Below, one piece after another: positions 1 through 8,771 of a stretch of 19,206 bases of DNA (positions within the stretch are counted from its first letter, which is position 1; the number at the start of each line of letters is the position of its first letter). This DNA is from Cochliopodium minus (taxonomy: Eukaryota > Discosea > Himatismenida > Cochliopodiidae). The position numbers were made by a program, and so were the translations under genes. Below the pieces are notes generated by a model, which was not told the DNA's origin, made no database searches, and saw nothing but the letters and a program-made list of their open reading frames with translations. The DNA lies in contig JAMYWO010000303.1 in assembly GCA_024220525.1 (NCBI GenBank), forward strand, positions 25,158 to 44,363. Reading direction: 5' to 3'.

Positions 1-54
1 TTGATTTCCTTCTGTTTTATAAAAATCTATAAAATTATATAAAATATATAAAAA

Positions 55-3000
55 ATGGAAGAGGACAATTTCTTTGGAAGATATAATGAATATGAAAATT
101 CAAACACTAAAGATGAATACACTAATGATAGAATTAGCATCAAAGATTTACAAGGGATTGATGATTTCTCATTTAATATTGATGAAAGCAAAAATATTGA
201 ATCAGAAATGGTAATTAATATTCAAAATTCAATCTATTCATTCAATATTAATCCATTTTATGTATGGTTTATAGAGCTATTGTGAATATAAAATCCCATC
301 AAATGATCCAATCAAATTATATTTTTCAACAAATATAATCAGGATTGGAATAAACAAATATAAACATAGTATGATGCCAAATTTAAAAGGGAGTTTGAAT
401 GATGTGGAATTAACAAAAAAATTTACAGGAAAATTCGATCGAATAATTGAATTGAGAAATGAAAATTCTTCAAAAGAAAATATAATCAAAAAAATCTTCA
501 AATTGAAGGACAAAATAAAAGATACAAAAAGAAATTTGGTGGTATTTTATTTTTCAGGGCATGGATACAGTGAAAAAGGGACAGAGTATCTTTGCCCTTG
601 GGATTTCAATAACAGAAAGATGAATGAAACAGGAATAAAGTTTATTGAGTTAAAAGAATATTTCTCTGATTTCACCAATACTCATGTATTATTGTTGTTA
701 GACTGTTGTTACTCTGGGGCAATATTTAAAGGAGAAGAAGAAAATAAATATTGTTTGCGTCCTTTGTTGGAAAATTTTTTTCATGAGGGAATGTGGGCAA
801 TAACTTCGGGTAGAAACGAAAAGGTCAGATCAATAGAAATAAAGGACAATTATTATTCCCTATTTACCTATTATCTTGTTGAAGTATTGATTGAAAATGA
901 CAAAGATAAAAATTTGTTTTTGGATCCAACTATGTTAACAAGCTTGATTACTTCTAAAATGTCCACTTCTGAAATTGATTTAATTGAATTTATTCCGAAA
1001 TGTGGAAGATTGTCCACAAAAAATGCTTCGATTGGTTATCCTATTCTTCGTCTTGATAACAAATATGAAAAAAAAACTATTGAAATTGAAGAAATGAGAA
1101 TGTACGAAGAACACGCCAAAGAAATGAAAAAACAGCTAAGTAATGATTGGGGGAAGGAAATATTCAATAAACAGGTTCTTTTAGAAGAAATGAAAATATC
1201 TCTATCTGAATACTATAAAGATTTATCTTTACCTTCAATTAGGAAAAAACCAGTAGATTTAGAAAACTGCTTTATTGATTTAAAGATAAAAAGATCAGAT
1301 GATTCTTTACAATCCAGCCAACATAATGAATACACAATCAATAAAAAATTGCTTGAAAAAGAATATGACAAGTACGATTATAGCTATTTTAGAGAACAAA
1401 TGATTAATGAAGAAATTATTGACATCAAAGATGTTTGGAGAAACAAGAAAGATAATTCTCATAAGAAAAGCTATTACAACATCATCTTGATAGAAGGGAA
1501 AGCAGGTGTTGGAAAAACAACACTTACAAAAAGAGTTTGCCAATTGTTTTGGAATCAAGGTTTGTGGAAAGATCAAAATTATGAGTTGATTTTCGAAATT
1601 TCTCTTAAAAAGTTATCTTCTCTCTTTTATTTGCCTGAAATTAATTCTTTCTACAAATATGTTGTCAATGAAATCGTAAATTACAAAAAAAATTATTTGA
1701 TTGAAAGTAATATGATCACAGTGATCCGAGAATTGAATGAAAAAGGAAAAATTCTTTGGATTTTTGATGGTTTAGATGAATTAGAAATCATGAAAAGATC
1801 TGTAAACCCGTTACTGAAGAATTTTTCTTCTTTCTTTTGGGAAAAAATTGTAAAGACACCCAATTATTTTAAAAATATAATAATAACAACAAGACCTGAA
1901 ATATCAGTTAAACCACAATATGTTTTTCTTAATCTTGAAATAACTGGGTTCAATGAAAAATCAAAAATTGAATACATAAACAAATATTTTGAAGGAAATA
2001 ATGAAAAAATTTCTGTGGTACAAAAAATAATTTCTAATAACATTTCTCTTTCTTTGGCTCTCAAAATTCCTTTTTATCTGGAAATTTTTTGTTATGTTTT
2101 TGAAAGTGAAAATGATATGAACGAAAAAGATGAAAAATTTTTTAGTAATGGAAAATTATTTGATAAATTGATAGACTTACTGTTGTTGAAGCATCTGAAA
2201 GAAAAAAGTGTTCACATTGAAATCCAAAATTATAATCTCAAAGAAGTAAAAATTTTGATTTCTTTGATTGCATTTTACACCTTTCACGAAAATTTGTTTT
2301 TTATATCGGGGAAAATGATTGAAAATCTATCAAAGCTATATCTTTCATCCTCAAATTTTAATATCTTCCATTACATTGATTGTTTGAAAATAAACAAAGC
2401 GTATCCAAACATAAAACTACCCAAAAATAAATCATTTTTTTTGGATTGCGTACTCAAAAGTGGAATTTTGAGAAGAGTTGGCGATGAATATCACTTTATT
2501 CACTTTACAGTACAAGAATTCCTTTCAGCTTACTATATTTCCAATGAAATTAATCAACAAAATAATTTCGATTTATTTGCAAAAAAAGAAATGAACAAAT
2601 CTGTTGAAATTCTGTTGAATACCTCCAAAAATTTTGGTGAGAGACTACATTTTCTTGTGAAAAAATTACTGATTGATGAATTTATCCTAGATAAAAAATT
2701 AAATTTTTTTGATAAAAGTGAAGATCTTAAAAAATGGATTATACAAGAATTTGATTTGAAAAAAACAACTACTACATTAGTGTTTCCTTTTTTGTTTTAT
2801 TTACAAAGAAACAGCTCATCTCTTTCTTCTTTTTTAAAATTAATTTCCAATTTTATTTTAGAAAAAAATTATGACAGAGGAAATAGGGATAATATTATAC
2901 TTGAAACAAAAATTGGAAGATGTTTAGAAGAGTGTATTTGTGTAGAGAATGAAAAATTGATTGAAACTTTTGTGGATAGTATAGAGGATCAATGGAAAAT

Positions 3001-4891
3001 CCATTTGATGTTTAGAGTTCAATCTAATTATGAAATCAGCTCTTATAAGAATCTTTTGGCCAAACTCTGTTCGATTGAAGATAATATGAAGAATAATCCA
3101 CTACATTTGTATTCCCAAAACAAATTTCTCTCTGTAAAAATATTTGAATCTCTTTTAAACTTAAATTGCGAGATCAACATTAACATTGATAAAACAAGTG
3201 CTCTTTGTTTTTTGTGTTGGAATAAAAGTTCTTCAGTTAGTGTCGAAATGGTCAAGCTTTTAGTTGAAAACAAAAGCGATGTAAATCAACACAACAAAAA
3301 CAAAGAATTTCCTCTTTGGCCTTCTCCTCTTCATGATCCTGACATAAAAATAATAAAATATCTTATTGATTCAAAAGCTGATTTAAATCTCGAACATACA
3401 GGCAACAGAACTCCACTTTTCACATATACATCAAGAGGATCAAGTTTGGAAAAGTTAAAACTTTTAGTTGACAACAAAGCAGATGTCAATAAACTTAATT
3501 GCAATGGAGGGAGTCCTTTCCACTCTTTGATCAACAAAGATAATATTGATGTAATAGAATATTTCTTGGAAATTGGATTAAATCCAAAAAAAGAGGATGG
3601 AAATGGATGGTCATTTTATAACTCTTTAATTAAAACAAATAGAATGGATATTCTTTCTCATTTTAACAATTTTGAAAAATATGAAATAGAAAACTCGGAA
3701 AATAAAAACAATTTTAAAGAAAAAATTGAGAAATTGGAGAAAGAAGGAAAGTGTTCCAGTTTCTTGGGAACAAATAACTTTGGTATAATGATAAAATTTT
3801 TTTTAAAAAAAAATAATTCATGAAAAAATAAATAGTCACTCAGTTTTGGTTTGAATGTTATGATTGTGATTATTTGGATCTTTTATACAACAGCGATGGT
3901 TTAAATAATTTAGATTATTTCTTAAAATATTCATCTTCTATTAAAAAGGTGTGTGTTCTTCTTGCGCTGGTAAAAAATGTTTTGAAATTAATAAAAAATA
4001 ATTTTTTTTCAAAATAGTAACTTGCCATAAGTCTCACCTGAAAGGTCAAAGAAAGTTTTGTGGTTTCTATTGTTCTTGTTATTGTTACAGTATTGAAAAG
4101 TTTAAAAAGGAATTAAAAGATAGATATAAATACGAGGAAGGCAATATCAAAGTTTTTCATTCAATTTAAATTTAAATATTTTTTTAATAGAATATTTCTT
4201 TGAAGGGATTTTTGATTGTGCTTCAAAAGATGTTTTATCAAAAGTGAAGAAAATGATAGAGAAAGATAAATATGACATTCTCCAAACTAATGATATCGGT
4301 GATACACCATTTCATTATTCCATGGCCTTAAACGGAAATCAACAAATAGCAAAGTATTTGATTGAAGACTTGGGAGGTGATATCCATCAAAGAAATAACA
4401 AGAAAATTACTCCTCTTGCTTTTGCTTGTTGGAAAAACCCTAACTATGGAGTAATACAATATTTGTTAACCAATTACCTCATAAATGAGAATATTAATCA
4501 TGTTGATGATTTTGGAAGTTCCCTTATTCATTTGTATTGCTCAAATAATAATATCAAACACCATATTTTCAAAATGTTTTTAGAAAAAAAAGCAGATATT
4601 AACCTTTGTGATTTTAACAATCAAACACCCCTTTGCTATTTAGTTGATAATAATGTAGTTGAAAAGGAACCAAAAACAGTTTTAAAAATTCTTTTCTCTT
4701 CTTTGCATCATGGGCTTCAAAAATTTGCATTTCTCACCATCAAAAAATTGTTGATTGAAAAGAATAATTCCAGATTTCAACTTTTTTTGGATTTTGAAAC
4801 TATTTTAACAATAATTCTTTGTTTAAAGACACTTCAAGTCAGAATTCCATTATTTATCTCAAGAATCCTTACACTAGTTGGGCTCCTTTGA
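55..4891 (+). CDS. NLR-like protein: caspase-like protease, NACHT NTPase, ankyrin repeats, UBR-box zinc finger, ankyrin repeats
   Basis: Proposed exons are 55-210, 275-3782, 3836-3898, 3949-3969, 4018-4140 and 4191-4891; phases agree throughout and give about 1523 aa. Residues about 66-320 are a caspase-like (peptidase C14) fold: an N-terminal strand leading to NKYKHSMMPNLKG, FSGHGY with candidate catalytic His148, and LLDCCYSG with candidate catalytic Cys197. NACHT follows: Walker A GKAGVGKTT (460-468), Walker B WIFDGLDE (547-554), an ITTRPE sensor-like motif (Arg592), and HFTVQEFLSAYY near 795, typical of the end of the NACHT winged-helix region. Ankyrin repeats cover about 1010-1190, a UBR box 1212-1272, and more ankyrins run to the end. 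Family knowledge: NACHT proteins oligomerise on ligand sensing and activate an effector domain; here the protease would be the effector (inference). It is likely cytosolic, with no signal peptide or membrane segment. The start at 55 has an A-rich context. The 3' end is uncertain (possible one-base shift near 4803). Confidence 0.85.
211..274 (+). other. Intron 1 of the NLR-like gene
   Basis: This 64-bp GT-AG intron begins GTAATTAAT and ends TTTATAG. Removing it joins exon 1 (52 whole codons) in phase 0 to a frame that supplies the first strand of the caspase-like domain (IIRIGINKYKH). That strand lies upstream of the first ATG of the long open frame at 371, so starting at 371 would cut off the protease core. 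Confidence 0.85.
3751..4086 (+). other. UBR-box (zf-UBR, N-recognin type) zinc finger encoded across four exons
   Basis: The box is assembled from the end of exon 2, exon 3 (3836-3898), exon 4 (3949-3969, 21 nt) and exon 5. Ordered features: KCSS (Cys1212), sixteen residues later WFECYDC (Cys1229, Cys1232), GVCSSCA (Cys1245, Cys1248), TCHKSH (Cys1252, His1253, His1256) and KFCGFYCSC (Cys1264, Cys1268, Cys1270). This order and spacing fit the UBR4-like branch of UBR boxes, zinc-binding modules that recognise N-terminal degrons or act as scaffolds in ubiquitin ligases. No RING or HECT domain is visible in this gene, so any ubiquitin ligase activity would need a partner. The family call rests on pattern recognition of the spliced product. 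Confidence 0.8.
3783..3835 (+). other. Intron 2 of the NLR-like gene, holding an apparent stop codon
   Basis: This 53-bp intron starts GTATAATG and ends AAATAG. Without splicing, the frame stops at TGA 3821-3823. Splicing in phase 1 reads ...NNF-VTQFWFECYDC and continues the UBR box. The two neighbouring introns, 3899-3948 (50 bp, ends AAAAAG) and 3970-4017 (48 bp, ends AAATAG), are also phase 1 and restore GVCSSCA and TCHKSH exactly. Confidence 0.8.
4141..4190 (+). other. Proposed GC-AG intron 5 of the NLR-like gene
   Basis: Exon 5 must join in phase 1 to the ankyrin frame that starts after the AG at 4189-4190. A GC donor at 4141 (gaag|gcaata) gives a 50-bp intron, like its neighbours, and keeps a coding-looking KELKDRYKYEE stretch. 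The alternative GT donor at 4090 gives a 101-bp intron in the same phase and would remove those 17 residues. RNA reads are needed to choose between them. Confidence 0.5.
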
Positions 4892-4971
4892 TGGAAATGA
4901 AAATAAAATCAAATTTTTTAAAAACAAAAACTTTATTTACAAATTTTAAAAACATTCATTAAATCAGATTT

Positions 4972-6102
4972 TCAATAAAATTGTTTTTCACTTTCAGAAA
5001 AATCTAGAAGTGTGCACATTAGCTCACGATAATCACCACAACTGTCCCCTCTAATGTCATTGTAAATAGTCCCAAAGAAAAGTTTTTTGTATTGTTGTTC
5101 CACTCTACTCATCAAATGTTTATTGCTAAACTCTGCAAAACACCTCTTCAATAATTCATCATTTTTTCCTAGTTGTTTGACAGCTTTGTTCATCTTCATT
5201 GCCCAATATTTCTCTCTTTCTACGCAAGCCAACAGACCTCTCCTAAACCATCCGCTTGTTTCATACTTTATTGCTTGTCCCAATGAGTGTTTATGTTTAT
5301 CTTTGTATTTTTCTGAAACCAATTCTAAATGAGGAAAAGATCTACTGACCAATATTTCAATAAAAACCTGTTTATTAAAATGATAAATAAGTTTAATTTT
5401 AAATATTTTTTTTCATTTTACATCTTCGTTAGTTCCTAGTCTTGCTTCTCCAGCCTTGTATAACCTTTCTACATCTTCGTCAATCATTTTTTCATTTATT
5501 ACTAAGCTTCTTTTTGTTTCAAGACACTTTAAAAGTAGTTTTTTGAAATCTCCAGAGAATTTTCTTTTGATGTAGGTTTTCAAAGATTTATTGTGTTCCC
5601 TTTTGAACATTTCGCTCAACTTGATAGTATCTCTTTTTTCATTTGTCAACAGAATCTCAATCATGATCTTTTCTTTTTTCTTTGATCCTTTGATAGCGTG
5701 GAAAAGATCTTCCATGTGAATTTCATCTTTAGATTTTACTTTAAATTGTAATTTGAATTAATTTTTTTTGGAATTTGGAATTGAATAATCTTACCCAATG
5801 AGAATAAAAGGTCTTTGTAATAAAAAGTAGATGTGGATTCCAAATCTCTCAATAGATCATTCTCAAATATATTCTTATATTCTTCCCTAATCCCCTTGAA
5901 AAATAAAATTAATTTGAGTATAATTTTCTTACGAACACAATATCAAATTTTGAAGTACTATGTCAATCAAAGATTTTTTTTTTTCACTTACCTGGATATG
6001 TTCATTTGATCTTCTACCAATTATACTGATGATTGATTTGTTATCTTTTTGTTTGATCGCTTCATTTAAAAGTAATGAATCAGTCTTAATCAATTCAAGC
6101 AT
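4972..6102 (-). CDS. Annexin (four annexin repeats)
   Basis: Minus-strand exons are 6102-5992, 5894-5795, 5726-5422 and 5367-4972; phases agree and give 303 aa, close to the usual length of a four-repeat annexin core. Repeat 1 includes LNEAIKQKDNKSIISIIGRRSNE and IREEYK; repeat 2 AIKGSKKKEKIMIEILLTNE and FSGDFKKLLLKCL; repeat 3 GEARLGTNEDVFIEILVSRS; repeat 4 spans roughly MNKAVKQLGKND to the end. Annexins bind acidic phospholipids through calcium and work in membrane trafficking and repair. Only repeat 3 keeps a near-canonical G-T-(D/N)-E calcium loop; repeats 1, 2 and 4 have degenerate loops, so calcium affinity may be low. There is almost no N-terminal tail. The donor of intron 1 is a clean GTAAGT. 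It converges with the NLR-like gene; only about 80 bp separate the two stops. Confidence 0.9.
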
Positions 6103-6342
6103 TCTCTCTTAATCTTATTCAATTTTTACTTTTTTTCTTTTTAAAATTGTTCGATAGCAATTTGAATAAAAATGAAGACAAGGAGAATATTAAAAATCGC
6201 ATTCTTTTGGAAAGCGATCAATTTAAGATTTTAAAGAAAAAATAGAAATACAATTTAGATTGCTTCCCTTTCTACAAAAACATATACTTTTGAATATTTT
6301 GTCAAAAAAAAGAATAACTTGTTACCATCGAAAAAATTTAAT
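6103..6342. promoter_or_regulatory. Spacer between annexin start and copy A stop
   Basis: 240 bp between two genes on the minus strand, holding the 3' flank of copy A and the presumed promoter of the annexin. Only poly-A/T tracts are visible; no defined motif was recognised. Confidence 0.4.
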
Positions 6343-8543
6343 TTAATTTTCTTCACTATCACTTTTACTACTGTAACCTTCACTACTATCACTATATTTG
6401 TATTCTCGCTTGTGAGAATTAAGGTTGTCCTGTGGAGAAGTTTTAAGAAACTCACAACAAAGAGAAAGATCTCCTTTGTGTTCAGTGAGAAGATTGAGAA
6501 CTTCTTTAGGAGTGTTGGTATAGTAAGTTGCATACCAAAAAGGGGTTCTTTTCCACTTTCCAAGTTGATTTATGTCACATTTAGCATTGATGAGGAACTC
6601 AAAGTGTTCAACGCCATGAATCTTCTCTTTCTCAATTTTTTGATCTCCACTATTAAAAGCCAACAAGTAATGGAGAGCGTTGTTATTTCTTTCGTCGAGC
6701 ATATTGACATCTGCTTTCATTTCAATCAGAGCAGGAATGTTTTTTGGGTTATTTTCGGCAACCAAATGAAGTAAAGTACATCCTTCTTCTCCAAAACTGT
6801 TGATATCCACTTTCTTGTCTAGAATATGACAGATATATTTGAGATCTTGTCCACTCATTTCATGAAGGATATCCTTTGCTCCATATTCCATGAAGAGATC
6901 GATCAACTCAGTGGAAATATTTCCTCCACAAGCAAGATTATGAGTAACTGTAAATTTTTGAGAATCTTTGATATTGGGATCCAACTTCTTCTCAAAGAAA
7001 TGATTCATCACTTCAAGAACGTTGTTTCCTCTTTTTTTTTTAAGAAAAATATGTGCTGTAGTTTCTTTGCTTTTCAAACTCTTGGAGTTGACATCAAACC
7101 CATTATTCAAGAACAAATGTAAGAATTCGTTAAAATTCTCAATTTGGTCAGATAAAAGAATTCTTTGCAAGATGGGATCTTCATTCTCCTTCCTCTTGTT
7201 GGGATCAAACTTATTTTCTAACAGTAACCTCATAATTTCGGGTGTAAAGCTGCTGTTCTTCTTTAGTAAATTTCGGTAGAAAGATTCTTTCCCTTCTTGG
7301 AGAGATGGCTCCATTTTCTTATCCAGAAAAAACTTAAGGACCTTCTCTTTGTGCGATCCTTTTACTTCCAAGCTAAGAAGTAATTCCAATAACCCTTTAC
7401 TTTCGTTCACGTTTGCACCTGCTTCAACAAAATCGAAAACAAAATCTAACCATTCTTCATTTCTGTTGTTTATTCTTTTGAGCAGTGATGATAATGGGAG
7501 TATTCCTTTGAAGAGATCTACCTTTTCTTTCTTTTGAAAATCGAAAAATATTTTGAGTACGTCTCCATCTAAGGTCATTTCGTTCAAATAGATACTGAAA
7601 GGCGTTTCTTTTTCAGATTCTATCGTTTGCAAAGAAGGATCGCCTTTATATTCCAAAAAAATCTAAAATAAAATTTTTTTTTTAATTATTTAAAATAAAT
7701 TAATCAAAATTATTCTTTTTTACCTTTGTTATCTTAATAAAAGCATCTTTATTGAAAAATCGTTTCCTAATAATTATGTGAAATGGAGTTTGTTTATATT
7801 TGAAGATGTTTGGATCAGCTTTTGCTTTCAATAAATGAGACAAACAGTCTACATTGTCCGAATTTATGTAACGGCAGATCTCGTGGAAATCGATCGCTGT
7901 TTCTGCCTCTTTGTTGTAGTTGAGATCCAGTTTTTTCTCGGTCAATTTCATAATTCTTTCAACATTGTTCCCTTCGTTCTTCATGAAAAAATGGATCAAT
8001 TTTATTATGTCGCTTTCTCCCAGCTCTTTGTCTACATATTCCTTTAATTTTTCTTCATCTTTATTTGCAAGATGTTGGAGTATCTCTAACTTGTTGTGGA
8101 ACTTTTTTCCCATGATATAATTTTCAAGTTCTTTGTGAGAGATCTTCCCGCTCTTGTCAAGATCGCAATCCTTCATCACTTCATATGTGCTCACTGTCTG
8201 ATTATAGTTCTGTTTTTTCAATATCTGACTTAATTCATTCATCAATATAGACAATTCTGATAGATCTAATTCTTTATCCTTTTGATCAAAAGAGATAATT
8301 ATTTTTTGGTGATAAAAATTATTTATTATTTGAAAAGAAGAAAATTTAAACTTTTAGATAACAATTATGATTTGAATCTGGTTTGATACTCAGTTTCCGA
8401 AATTATAAATTTTTATATTTATTTTTTAAATTTTAAATATAATTTACCTTATTTTTGTCATATTTTTTAAATAATTTCTTCAAGTTTTCCTCATTTTCTG
8501 GATCCTCGAGAATCTTTTTTTCTATCCCAATTCCATTTCCCAT
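6343..8543 (-). CDS. Copy A: N-myristoylation-like EF-hand plus ankyrin-repeat protein
   Basis: Minus-strand exons are 8543-8448, 8278-7724 and 7662-6343, all phase 0, giving 656 aa. It begins MGNGIG, which fits an N-myristoylation signal (Gly2, small residue at position 6). Two EF-hands follow with canonical loops: DKNKDKELDLSE at 29-40 (split by intron 1) and DLDKSGKISHKE at 71-82. The remainder, from about 145, is degenerate ankyrin repeats with typical pieces such as LLKAKADPN, LLHLVAENNPKN, NNALHYLL and KRTPFWYATYY. The tail is Ser/Asp/Glu-rich (SDSSEGYSSKSDSEEN). No enzyme domain or membrane segment is seen. A calcium-responsive, membrane-tethered adaptor is the natural inference; the partner is unknown. 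It lies between its paralogue copy B and the annexin, all on the same strand. Confidence 0.85.
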
Positions 8544-8771
8544 AATAACTTTTATCTCTTTTTTTTTTATAATTTAATTTTATAAGCAATCACCAAATTT
8601 CATTTCAACATTTGAAGATAAGTTGCCGAGCTTTATATGAATATTTGCTGACATAAATTTCTCATAAACTTTTTTTTGTCAACGGTGAAATAAAAAATAG
8701 TTTATGATGAAATGAAATTCTCAAAAAAAAAAAAAAAGAAAGAAATTTTAAAATTTGATACGGAAAAGATT

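Noticed and set aside
371-3823. Treating the long open frame as a complete single-exon gene
   Set aside because: It lacks the first strand of the caspase-like fold, which is supplied by splicing exon 1, and its TGA lies in a 53-bp intron whose removal completes a UBR box.
3836-4891. A separate ankyrin gene starting downstream of the NLR-like gene
   Set aside because: No good ATG precedes the UBR-box exons, the first zinc-ligand Cys lies in the preceding exon, and the joins are in phase. One gene is the simpler reading.
6319-6774. Plus-strand open frame opposite copy A
   Set aside because: It is antisense to a clear ankyrin exon, with Phe/Val/Ile-rich composition typical of a shadow frame.
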